DNA from: Bacteroidales bacterium UBA1410
GTDB lineage: Bacteria > Bacteroidota > Bacteroidia > Bacteroidales > Dysgonomonadaceae
Reading direction: 5' to 3'
DNA length: 6,300 bases
NCBI GenBank assembly: GCA_002305015.1
Contig: DBPW01000007.1
Coordinates: 1 to 6,300, forward strand
The first letter of the stretch is position 1; each line of letters opens with the position of its first letter. Below the pieces are notes generated by a model that made no database searches, had not been told where the DNA came from, and was given only the letters and a program-made list of their open reading frames with translations. The position numbers and the translations under genes were made by a program. Positions 1 to 6,300 of the stretch are shown one piece after another.

Positions 1-8
1 TAAACAAT

Positions 9-791
9 TTACGTATGAAAAAATACCTGAGAAGAAAGGTGATATCGGTGCGCTGTTTCCATGATTTCTTGTTTATAATCGGTTGGATTTCCAATGATGA
101 CTAGGGGAATGGAAAGATGACTGTAGTGCATGGCTTTCACAATAAGTGCAGCATTTTTACGTTTTTCGATAGCTCCGACGTTAAGTAAAAAATGGGAGGG
201 CAGATTATATTTTTGTCTTACCTTTGCTTTTTCGGCTTCTGAAACAGGCTGCCTAAAAATAGAATTACAACCTTGATAAACAACTGTTATTTTTTTCTCG
301 TCTATTCCAAAAAACTCAATAAAGTCGTGTTTTGTTTGGTTACTTATTGCAATAATTTTGTCGGCTATTTTGCAAGCATATTGGTTCTTCTTTGTGAAGA
401 TATAGCGATAAGAAGCAGAATAAAATTCGGGGTAACGAAGAAAAATAGCATCATGAACCGTGACTACTGATTTAACATTTGTCTTTTTTATTCCGATAGG
501 CAACTCTTGGCTGAGCCCGTGATAAACATCAATTTTTTCTTTTTTTATCTCACTGCAAATTCCTTTGCTTCTCCAAAGAGAAGGGAATGTTTTCCAAAAC
601 CATCTTTCAGGACGAATTTCTTTCATGTTTTCCTGTAAAAGAAAGAAAGGATTATTTACTCGTTTTGGATTGAATAACACGTATCGATTGTCAGGATAAT
701 ATTTGGAAAGGATACGCACGGTATCGCGGCTGTAATTGCCAAGCCCTCTTGTATTATGGTATGCTCTTTTAGCGTCGAATCCAATGTTCAT
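9..791 (-). CDS. GT4-family (GT-B fold) glycosyltransferase, reading frame ends early near window edge
   Basis: This is a retaining, nucleotide-sugar-dependent glycosyltransferase of the GT4 'glycosyl transferases group 1' type, probably cytoplasmic and acting on cell-surface glycan or glycolipid assembly. The acceptor and sugar cannot be told from sequence. Visible features are the N-terminal GT-B strand and glycine loop (MNIGFDAKRA, then GLGNYSRD at residues 16-23), VHDAIFLRYPEFY at 112-124, IAISNQTKHDFIEFFGIDEKKI at 147-168, the linker VVYQGC at 170-175, and the start of the C-terminal Rossmann domain (FLLNVGAIEKRKN, 201-213). The start is the ATG at 789-791, which gives the usual family N-terminus. 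The frame closes with TAA at residue 261, although relatives usually run to about 350-380 residues. The C-terminal EX7E-type donor-binding motif is therefore missing. A one-base shift at the break reopens the frame with a plausible continuation (see findings). It lies 30 bases after yebC and is probably cotranscribed with it. Family call is firm; intactness is doubtful. Confidence 0.85.
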   Translation of the reverse strand: MNIGFDAKRAYHNTRGLGNYSRDTVRILSKYYPDNRYVLFNPKRVNNPFFLLQENMKEIRPERWFWKTFPSLWRSKGICSEIKKEKIDVYHGLSQELPIGIKKTNVKSVVTVHDAIFLRYPEFYSASYRYIFTKKNQYACKIADKIIAISNQTKHDFIEFFGIDEKKITVVYQGCNSIFRQPVSEAEKAKVRQKYNLPSHFLLNVGAIEKRKNAALIVKAMHYSHLSIPLVIIGNPTDYKQEIMETAHRYHLSSQVFFHT

Positions 792-821
792 TATTCACAA
801 ATTGATGAATGTGTCGATTCC

Positions 822-1556
822 CTAGTTTTCTTCTTCTCCTTCGACTTCCTCCATATTATGGAAAACGTTTTGCACATCATCGTCATCTTCAAATTTTTCG
901 AGCAGTTTTTCAATTTGTGCACGTTGGTCAGGATTTAACGATTTGGTTTCTTTTGGGAAGCGTTCAAATTCAGCCGATAGAATTTCAAAACCGTTATTTT
1001 CAAGATAAGATTGAATGTCGGCATAGGATTTAAAATCGCCGTAAAGGACTATTTCGTTTTCATTGTTTTCTACTTCATCTACCCCATAATCGATAAGTTC
1101 CAGTTCAAGGTCTTCCAGCGAAATCCCTTCTTTGGGTGCTATTTTGAAAATGCATTTGCGGTCGAAAAGAAATTCCACACTGCCCGATGTGCCTAGCGAA
1201 CCGCCATGCTTGTTAAAATAGCTTCGAATATTGGCTACTGTGCGAGTAGGATTGTCGGTAGCCGTCTCAATGAGAATAGCAACGCCGTAAGGGCCATATC
1301 CTTCATATACCACTTCTTTGTAATCAGAAGCATCTTTTTCTGAAGCTCTTTTTATTGCCCGTTCGATGTTATCTTTCGGCATATTCTCCTTTTTGGCTTG
1401 TTGGATCAAAACCCGCAGTCGCGGATTCATATCGGGATCGGGTCCGCCTGCTTTTGCCGCAATAGTGATTTCTTTTCCCAGCTTGGTAAATACGCGAGAC
1501 ATGTTGCCCCAGCGTCTTAGCTTTCTTTCTTTACGATATTCAAATGCTCTTCCCAT
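822..1556 (-). CDS. yebC: YebC/PmpR/TACO1-family protein
   Basis: This 244-residue protein has full family length and is collinear with the YebC/TACO1 family. Family members were first described as DNA-binding regulators. More recent work links them to translation, including relief of ribosome stalling at proline-rich stretches; which role applies here is inference. The N-terminus is basic and of the Bacteroidota type (MGRAFEYRKERKLRRWGNM, 1-19). It is followed by the conserved FTKLGKEITIAAKAGGPDPDMNPRLR region (23-48), NMPKDNIERAIKRA (58-71), YEGYGPYGVAILIE (84-97), the NRT-like DNPTRTVANIR (101-111), GGSLGTSGSVEFLF (118-131), and the C-terminal DDDVQNVFHNME (225-236). The tail is strongly acidic. 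The start at 1554-1556 gives the conserved N-terminus with no extension. It sits 54 bases downstream of pheT with no terminator between, so cotranscription with pheT is likely, which fits a translation-related role. Confidence 0.96.
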   Translation of the reverse strand: MGRAFEYRKERKLRRWGNMSRVFTKLGKEITIAAKAGGPDPDMNPRLRVLIQQAKKENMPKDNIERAIKRASEKDASDYKEVVYEGYGPYGVAILIETATDNPTRTVANIRSYFNKHGGSLGTSGSVEFLFDRKCIFKIAPKEGISLEDLELELIDYGVDEVENNENEIVLYGDFKSYADIQSYLENNGFEILSAEFERFPKETKSLNPDQRAQIEKLLEKFEDDDDVQNVFHNMEEVEGEEEN

Positions 1557-1610
1557 ACTCTTTTAGTTTTCAATTTTTGATTGCTAATTTTCCCTTTGTC
1601 GGAAAGGGTG

Positions 1611-4067
1611 TTAACGCAAAACTGCATTCAATTCTTTTTCAAGATTCATTCTTATTTTTTGCATTATGGCGTCAATTTGTTCGTCGGTAAGTGTTTTTTC
1701 CTTGTCTTGCAGCACAAAATTTACTGCATACGATTTTTTGCCTTCGGGGAGATTGTTTCCTTCATACACATCGAAAAGTGAAACTTCTCTTAGCAGTTTT
1801 TTTTCGGATTTGCGTGCTACTTGCTCGATTTGTGCAAAGGTAACCTTTTTATCCACGAGCAATGCCATATCACGGCTTACAGCAGGAAAACGGGTTATTT
1901 CGGAAAAACGGACAACCAGATTTTTTGTTTCTTTCAATAAAGTATCCACATTTATTTCGGCAAAAAACACATCCGTATCGATGTCGAATATTTTTCGCAT
2001 TTTTGTTGATACAATTCCCCAGTTGCCGATCCTTTTCCCCTTCTTGCGCATGTTCATTCCTGTGGCAAAAATATCATTTTGGAATGGCTCATGAATAATT
2101 TCATCGGCTATTCCCAGTCTTTTCAGGATATTTTCTATATGAGCTTTGAGTTCGAAAACCGAGCTTTCGGCATCAGGTGCAGCCCAGTTTTTGTGGGTGC
2201 GTTTGCCGCAAATCCACATTCCGAGATGAGTCTCTTCGACATAAGGGGCTAAGAGATCGTTTTCATTTTTCTTTTCCGGATCAAAGAAATAGCAGTTCCC
2301 GAATTCATAAAAGCGCAAATCGGTGTGTTTGCGGTTGCGATTGTAAGCGATACTTTCCAAACCACCAAAAAGAAGGGTTTGACGCATTACGCTTAGATCA
2401 TTGCTTAGGGGATTAATAATGGTAACGCACCGGCTTGCAGGGAAGGTTTCGGTGTTTTCGTAATAAGTTTTTTTTGTGAGAGAATTGTTCAAAATCTCGT
2501 AAAAACCCACAGCTGTGAGCTGTTCCGAAATCAATGTCTGTATCTTATGTTTGCGGTCGACAGCCGTTTGATAAGAAAGATTCGATTTTAGCGAGCTGCT
2601 AAATCCAATATTATCGTAACCATAGATACGCAAAATATCTTCGATCACATCCACTTCGCGAAGCACATCCACACGATAGGTGGGAATGCGTAGCGTTAAT
2701 TCGCTTGTTGTTTCCTGTTCTATTTCTATTTCAAGGCTTTCGAGAATGCTTTTGATTGTTTCTTTTGGAATTGTTTTCCCGATGAGAGCGGCTGTTTTTT
2801 CGTATTTTAAAATAACGCGGGGCTTTTCGATGTGATGAGGATATATGTCGCGGATTTCACCTTCTATTTCTCCTCCTGCCAGCTGTTTTACCAGCAAAGC
2901 CGCGCGCATAAGCGCATAAACCGTATTATTGGGGTCGGTACCCCGTTCAAACCGGAAAGAAGAATCGGTATTTAACCCATGACGTCGAGCTGTTTTACGT
3001 ATCCATGTGGGATTAAAATAGGCAGATTCCAAAAAAACATCTTTTGTATTTTCTGTGACACCCGATTTTAAACCGCCGAAAACGCCCGCAATGCACATTC
3101 CTTCTTCCTCATTACAAATCATCAGGTCTTGGTCGCTCAATTCACGTTCTTGTCCGTCAAGAGTGATAAATTTTGTTTTATCGGGGAGGGTACGCACAAT
3201 GATTTTGTTGCCGGTGATGTATGCAGCATCAAAAGCGTGCATGGGTTGCCCCGTTTCATATAAGATATAATTGGTAATGTCTACAATATTGTTGATTGGG
3301 CGAAGGCTGATAGCCTCCAGTCTGTTTTTCAGCCAATTGGGGCTTTCTTTAACTTCTACACCGCGGATCGTTAACCCCGAGTAGCGAGGGCATGCTTCCG
3401 TATTTTCTACAATGACGTCGATTCCTCCTTCTTTTTTATCGATTTTGAATTCGTCAACCGAAGGTTTTGTAAGTTTATACGGTTTCCCGGCTTGTTTTAA
3501 GTAGGCTGCCAGATCGCGTGCCACTCCATAATGGGAAGCAGCATCCGATCGATTGGGTGTAATATCCACTTCGAGCACGTAATCGGTTTCTATGTTGTAA
3601 TATTCTTTAGCCGGAATCCCGACTTTTGCATCCGGTGGCAGCACAATAATTCCATCGTGTGATGTTCCGATGCCGATTTCATCTTCAGCACAAATCATTC
3701 CGAATGACTCTTCCCCGCGGATTTTGGATCGTTTAATGGTGATTTCTTCGTCCCCTATATAAAGTTTGGTTCCGATGGGGGCTACTACCACTTTTTGTCC
3801 TGCAGCCACATTGGGTGCTCCGCAAACGATTTTTAGCGGTTCGCCTTTTCCAATGTTTACGGTTGTGAGATGTAAATGATCGGAATTGGGATGAGGAATA
3901 CAGGTCAGTACTTCACCGATAACCAACCCTTCCAGTCCGCCTTTAACAGATTGAAATAGCTCAACGCCTCCTGTTTCGAGACCGATTGAAGTGAGCGCAT
4001 CGGCGGTTTCACGGGGTGACAAATCGAATTTCAGATAATCTTTAAGCCAGTTGTATGAAATATTCAT
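1611..4067 (-). CDS. pheT: Phenylalanine--tRNA ligase beta subunit
   Basis: This is the beta chain of the alpha2-beta2 phenylalanyl-tRNA synthetase, a cytoplasmic enzyme that charges tRNA-Phe. The protein has 818 residues, the usual size for the bacterial long form. Domains in order are the N-terminal MNISYNWLKDYL; the EMAP/OB-fold tRNA-binding domain at roughly 42-155 (HPNSDHLHLTTVNIG, VCGAPNVAAGQKV, SKIRGEESFGMICAEDEIG); the B3/B4 editing domain at about 215-405 (NIVDITNYILYETGQPMHAFD 260-280, SGVTENTKDVFLESAYF 335-351, SSFRFERGTDP 369-379); the B5 domain at about 413-485, with acidic RVDVLREVDVIEDILRIYGY; the catalytic-like core at about 490-700; and the FDX-ACB anticodon-binding domain at about 722-815 (FSEITRFPAVSRDMALLVD). 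The frame stays open upstream to an ATG at 4212-4214, but those 49 extra residues resemble no PheT and begin inside the pgk terminator. The ATG at 4065-4067 is therefore the start. The partner pheS is not in this window. It appears to head a unit with yebC and the glycosyltransferase. Confidence 0.98.
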   Translation of the reverse strand: MNISYNWLKDYLKFDLSPRETADALTSIGLETGGVELFQSVKGGLEGLVIGEVLTCIPHPNSDHLHLTTVNIGKGEPLKIVCGAPNVAAGQKVVVAPIGTKLYIGDEEITIKRSKIRGEESFGMICAEDEIGIGTSHDGIIVLPPDAKVGIPAKEYYNIETDYVLEVDITPNRSDAASHYGVARDLAAYLKQAGKPYKLTKPSVDEFKIDKKEGGIDVIVENTEACPRYSGLTIRGVEVKESPNWLKNRLEAISLRPINNIVDITNYILYETGQPMHAFDAAYITGNKIIVRTLPDKTKFITLDGQERELSDQDLMICNEEEGMCIAGVFGGLKSGVTENTKDVFLESAYFNPTWIRKTARRHGLNTDSSFRFERGTDPNNTVYALMRAALLVKQLAGGEIEGEIRDIYPHHIEKPRVILKYEKTAALIGKTIPKETIKSILESLEIEIEQETTSELTLRIPTYRVDVLREVDVIEDILRIYGYDNIGFSSSLKSNLSYQTAVDRKHKIQTLISEQLTAVGFYEILNNSLTKKTYYENTETFPASRCVTIINPLSNDLSVMRQTLLFGGLESIAYNRNRKHTDLRFYEFGNCYFFDPEKKNENDLLAPYVEETHLGMWICGKRTHKNWAAPDAESSVFELKAHIENILKRLGIADEIIHEPFQNDIFATGMNMRKKGKRIGNWGIVSTKMRKIFDIDTDVFFAEINVDTLLKETKNLVVRFSEITRFPAVSRDMALLVDKKVTFAQIEQVARKSEKKLLREVSLFDVYEGNNLPEGKKSYAVNFVLQDKEKTLTDEQIDAIMQKIRMNLEKELNAVLR

Positions 4068-4153
4068 GCGATTGATTGTATTTATCGATATTCCCAGGGG
4101 CGAATTAATCTCGTCCTGTGAATAATGAATTTCAGCCTTTTTGAAAAAGTGCT

Positions 4154-4161
4154 CAAAATTA
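4154..4161 (-). promoter_or_regulatory. Candidate Bacteroidota -7 promoter element for pheT
   Basis: On the minus strand this reads TAATTTTG, an exact match to the TAnnTTTG element of the Bacteroidota primary sigma factor. It lies 86 bases upstream of the pheT ATG and just downstream of the pgk terminator, which is where a fresh promoter is needed. No clear TTTG -33 element is visible at the usual 19-21 base spacing; that stretch is only T-rich (TTTTTCC). The predicted transcript would begin near 4148, giving a leader of about 80 bases. Confidence 0.45.
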
Positions 4162-4195
4162 CAAAAAAACGGCGGAAATAGGAAAAATAAACCAA

Positions 4196-4230
4196 AAAAC
4201 CATATGGAACGCAATTGTCCATATGGTTTT
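4196..4230 (-). terminator. Intrinsic terminator of pgk
   Basis: A perfect 13-bp inverted repeat (arms 4196-4208 and 4218-4230, core CCATATGG, 9-base loop) begins 57 bases downstream of the pgk stop. Read on the minus strand, the second arm runs directly into a run of six T, then GG and a further T-rich stretch down to about 4179. This is the layout of a Rho-independent terminator. The T run is longer on the minus strand than on the plus strand, which has only four T. No plus-strand gene needs it, so it is assigned to pgk. Confidence 0.85.
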
Positions 4231-4286
4231 GTCTTAGTAAGCCATTATTTCGGGAAGCCTATTCTTCCGAAAGAGCCTATTCTATA

Positions 4287-5549
4287 TCAATATCCTCTGA
4301 TCGCTTTAATTCCCGGAAGGACTTTCCCCTCGATCATTTCGAGTAAAGCGCCGCCGCCGGTGGAAACATAGGAGAACTTGTCGGCGAGCCCGAATTTATT
4401 GACACAAGCCACAGTATCACCTCCTCCGATGAGAGAGAAAGCGCCTTTTTCGGTGGCTTCAACAATAGCTTCGGCAACAGCGCGCGAGCCATGATCGAAA
4501 TTATCGAATTCGAAAACCCCGACAGGACCGTTCCAAAGAATGGTTCTTGATTTTTTGATAATTTCGGCAAATGCTTTTTCCGATTCCGGACCGATGTCGA
4601 GACCTTGCCATCCATCAGGAATATTATTTACCGGGGCAATGGCCGTGTTGGCATCGTTACTGAAACTGTCGGCTATTTTGGCATCGGTAGCCAGAATAAG
4701 ATTTACCCCTTTTTGTTTGGCCAGATCTGTGATTTGGCGCGCCAAATCGAGTTTATCATCTTCAACGATAGAATTGCCGATTTTGCCGCCAAAAGCTTTA
4801 ACAAAAGTGTAAGTCATTCCGCCTGCAAGAATGAGGTTGTCCACTTTTTCTAGCAAATTGGTAATGATATCGATTTTTGTGGAAACCTTTGATCCACCCA
4901 TGATAGCAGTGAAGGGATGCTGAGTGTCGTTCATGACCTTTTCAACAGCATTGATTTCGTTTTGCATGAGGTAACCAAACAATTTGTGGTCGGCATCGAA
5001 ATAGTCGGCAATCAATGCAGTGGAAGCGTGAGCGCGGTGGGCTGTGCCGAATGCGTCGTTGACATATACGTCAGCATATGATGCCAGTTTTTTGGCAAAT
5101 TCTTTTTGTGCCTCCTTTATTGCTTTTTTGGCAGCAGCTATTTCTTCTTCTGTGGCATTTTCAGGCAGATTGCGCGGTTTACCCTCTTCTTCGGCATAGA
5201 ATCGGAGATTCTCGAGCAATAATACTTGTCCGGGTCTGAGCGCAGCAGCTTTTGCGGCTGCCTCTTCGCCCACGCAATCCCCGGCAAATTCCACATCTAC
5301 GCCTAGCAGTTCAGAAAGGCGGGGAAGAATGTGTTTTAACGAGTACTTATCGTCGGGTCCTTTTGGACGGCCAAGATGCGAACCGATAATTACACTTCCT
5401 CCGTCTTGAAGTATTTTTTTTAATGTCGGTATGGCTGCACGGATGCGTGTATCGTCGGTAATGTTGAAATTCTCATCGAGCGGCACATTGAAATCCACGC
5501 GGACAAATGCCTTTTTGCCGGCAAAATTAAAAGAATCCATTGTTTGCAT
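4287..5549 (-). CDS. pgk: Phosphoglycerate kinase
   Basis: This cytoplasmic glycolytic enzyme interconverts 1,3-bisphosphoglycerate plus ADP with 3-phosphoglycerate plus ATP. The protein has 420 residues, full length for a Bacteroidota PGK. The N-terminal substrate-binding domain shows RVDFNVPLDE (17-26), DDTRIRAAIPTL (32-43), GSHLGRPKGP (56-65), LLENLRFYAEEEGK (111-124) and NDAFGTAHRAHAST (164-177). The C-terminal nucleotide-binding domain shows GGSKVSTKIDIITNLL (218-233), ILAGGMTYTF (240-249), ILWNGPVGVFEF (337-348), GGGDTV (375-380) and STGGGALLEMIEGKVLPGI (396-414). A Lys/Ala/Glu-rich insertion at about 121-152 is absent from E. coli PGK and, from memory, is common in Bacteroidota. The start chosen is the ATG at 5547-5549 (MQTMDSFNF). 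The Met three codons further in is possible but less typical. It has its own upstream promoter candidates and a terminator, so it is probably monocistronic. No anomaly is seen. Confidence 0.98.
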   Translation of the reverse strand: MQTMDSFNFAGKKAFVRVDFNVPLDENFNITDDTRIRAAIPTLKKILQDGGSVIIGSHLGRPKGPDDKYSLKHILPRLSELLGVDVEFAGDCVGEEAAAKAAALRPGQVLLLENLRFYAEEEGKPRNLPENATEEEIAAAKKAIKEAQKEFAKKLASYADVYVNDAFGTAHRAHASTALIADYFDADHKLFGYLMQNEINAVEKVMNDTQHPFTAIMGGSKVSTKIDIITNLLEKVDNLILAGGMTYTFVKAFGGKIGNSIVEDDKLDLARQITDLAKQKGVNLILATDAKIADSFSNDANTAIAPVNNIPDGWQGLDIGPESEKAFAEIIKKSRTILWNGPVGVFEFDNFDHGSRAVAEAIVEATEKGAFSLIGGGDTVACVNKFGLADKFSYVSTGGGALLEMIEGKVLPGIKAIRGY

Positions 5550-5611
5550 AGTCTATATATTTTAAAAATGTAAATGGTTTATTAATGAAATATAAGCAGA
5601 GAAACTATCTG

Positions 5612-5628
5612 CAAATGTAACAAAATTA
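5612..5628 (-). promoter_or_regulatory. Two overlapping-region candidate -7 promoter elements for pgk
   Basis: The 122-base gap between osmC and pgk contains, on the minus strand, TAATTTTG (5621-5628) followed one base later by TACATTTG (5612-5619). Both match the Bacteroidota TAnnTTTG element. The second continues as TTTGCA, a common extension. They lie about 60-80 bases upstream of the pgk start. Neither has a clear TTTG at the -33 spacing. A small GCAGA/TCTGC hairpin (5596-5612) would sit at the start of the transcript. The presence of a pgk promoter here is likely; which element is used is not decidable from sequence. Confidence 0.5.
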
Positions 5629-5671
5629 TGCGGTTTTCTTACTACGCTTTGAAAGAAACTTTTATGAATTC

Positions 5672-6091
5672 TTAATTTTTAATCCTGATTTCATAGGTTA
5701 TGGGAATGGCTTTTTTGTACATAGCCATCACACCGCAATAGTTTTCGAACGAAAGGCTGACTGCTTTTTCTAGTTTTTCCCTACTGAGATTATCTCCTTC
5801 AAATTCGTAAATAACCTTCATCGAGGTATATTGTTTGGGATGTTCTTCGCTCATTTCGGCTTCGATTTGAATATTGAAACCCTTCACTTCGATGCGCATT
5901 TTTCTTAAAAGCGCAACCACATCCATGCCGGTGCAACCGGCAGCAGCAACCAGCACCAATTTTTTAGGCCGTGGGCCTGCATCGTCGCCACCCGCTTCTT
6001 TTGCCAAATCGACGGTAATTGTATGCCCATCTACGTTGGTATCGAAAATATTGTTTTTTCTCCAACTTGTTTTGATTGAATGTTGAGCCAT
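5672..6091 (-). CDS. OsmC-family (YhfA-like) thiol protein
   Basis: This 139-residue cytoplasmic protein is of the OsmC/Ohr superfamily, whose studied members reduce organic hydroperoxides with a reactive cysteine pair. Many members, especially the YhfA-like branch, have no proven substrate. The fold pattern is visible: an N-terminal beta region (1-30), GPRPKKLVLVAAAGCTGMDVVALLRKM (39-65) with the first cysteine (Cys53) at the head of the long central helix, a central beta hairpin (66-98), and a second helix with Cys119 in ENYCGVMAMYKKA (116-128). Both expected cysteines are present and the length is normal. The second Cys is followed by Gly-Val rather than the Pro seen in OsmC/Ohr proper, so peroxidase activity is inference. 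The start at 6089-6091 is preceded by an A-rich leader with an A11 run and no Shine-Dalgarno site. No clear terminator follows it before pgk. Confidence 0.92.
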   Translation of the reverse strand: MAQHSIKTSWRKNNIFDTNVDGHTITVDLAKEAGGDDAGPRPKKLVLVAAAGCTGMDVVALLRKMRIEVKGFNIQIEAEMSEEHPKQYTSMKVIYEFEGDNLSREKLEKAVSLSFENYCGVMAMYKKAIPITYEIRIKN

Positions 6092-6264
6092 ATTGTTTGT
6101 TTTTTTTTTTGATGTTATTTCTTCTTCTGGTTTAACAATTTAATAAGGCTTTGGTTCACTGCCGGTAATGGGGTATATAAGTTGGCAGGGTAATTTTTTT
6201 CGGAGGATTCGGTTTAACGAAGTTTTTGTTCGATCAATAGTCCGTTAAATATTTAGTATAGGAG
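6092..6264. other. Intergenic region upstream of osmC
   Basis: This 173-base stretch shows no credible coding sequence on either strand. It contains, next to osmC, an A11 run on the minus strand (plus-strand T run 6100-6110). It also holds two copies of GGTTTAAC (6129-6136 and 6211-6218), and a weak CTGCC/GGCAG inverted repeat spanning about 6160-6189 with a 20-base loop. No convincing TAnnTTTG element or intrinsic terminator was found, so the osmC promoter is not located. Confidence 0.5.
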
Positions 6265-6300
6265 TCATGCAGCAATGGCTGCAAACTCAATGAGTTCTTT
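6265..6300 (-). CDS. Possible 3' end of an unidentified gene (partial, runs off the right edge)
   Basis: On the minus strand one frame reads KELIEFAAIAA and then a TGA stop at 6265-6267. The residue pattern looks like a C-terminal amphipathic helix, and the orientation matches every other gene here. Only eleven codons are visible and a second minus-strand frame is also open, so this is weak evidence. The family cannot be identified. Confidence 0.3.
   Translation of the reverse strand, partial: KELIEFAAIAA

Noticed and set aside
1592..1608. CCCTTT/AAAGGG inverted repeat just after the pheT stop, considered as a terminator
   Set aside because: The stem is only 6 bp and on the minus strand it is followed by an A-rich stretch, not T. 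It does not support termination before yebC.
1666..2094. Plus-strand open frame of 142 codons inside pheT
   Set aside because: It lies entirely antisense to a clear PheT. The Ser/Phe-rich composition is what antisense translation of a Glu/Lys-rich gene gives.
4141..4371. Plus-strand open frame of 76 codons across the pgk terminator and pgk 3' end
   Set aside because: It reads antisense through pgk and the terminator, has no family resemblance, and is explained by the minus-strand genes.
6202..6238. TTCG/CGAA repeat followed by GTTTTTG on the plus strand, considered as a terminator
   Set aside because: The stem has only 4 bp and there is no plus-strand gene for it to terminate.
6269..6296. 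Two adjacent small hairpins (TGCAGC/GCTGCA and AACTC/GAGTT) at the right edge
   Set aside because: Stems of 5-6 bp are easily due to chance, no T run follows, and they overlap the possible gene end.
6258..6300. Possible plus-strand gene start (AGGAG then ATG at 6275)
   Set aside because: Bacteroidota rarely use Shine-Dalgarno sites, only eight codons are visible, and the minus-strand reading fits the local gene direction better.
1..6300. A hidden novel system (defence island, mobile element, CRISPR, retron-like RNA)
   Set aside because: Nearly all bases are covered by recognisable conserved genes. The spacers are short, with no repeats in array form, no insertion-sequence ends and no unexplained structured RNA.

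Overview
The window looks like core-genome sequence from a Bacteroidota bacterium, most likely order Bacteroidales. The evidence is the YebC protein with the MGRAFEYRK...RWGNM start instead of the proteobacterial MAGHSKW start, a PheT of about 818 residues, a PGK with a long Lys/Ala/Glu-rich insertion, TAnnTTTG-type promoter elements, and start codons preceded by A-rich sequence rather than Shine-Dalgarno sites. The genus cannot be named from this sequence alone. All supported genes lie on the minus strand, so transcription runs from the right end of the window to the left.

From right to left the layout is as follows. (1) A possible gene 3' end at the right edge (6265-6300). (2) A 173-base intergenic stretch ending in an A11 tract just before the next start. 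(3) An OsmC-family protein (5672-6091). (4) A 122-base gap with two TAnnTTTG-like promoter elements. (5) Phosphoglycerate kinase, pgk (4287-5549), followed by a strong intrinsic terminator (4196-4230). (6) A putative promoter, then pheT (1611-4067), the phenylalanyl-tRNA synthetase beta subunit. (7) yebC (822-1556), 54 bases after pheT. (8) A GT4-type glycosyltransferase (from 791 leftward), 30 bases after yebC. Its reading frame stops early near the left edge, apparently through a one-base frameshift.

The likely transcription units are osmC (perhaps with what lies upstream), pgk alone between its own promoter and the terminator, and pheT-yebC-glycosyltransferase. The genes do not form one pathway. 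They are housekeeping functions: thiol/peroxide chemistry, glycolysis, tRNA charging and translation support, followed by a sugar transferase. I found no mobile element, CRISPR array, tRNA, rRNA or riboswitch, and no convincing sign of an undescribed system. The most useful observations are the probable frameshift in the glycosyltransferase, the correct pheT start, and the pgk/pheT transcription boundary.
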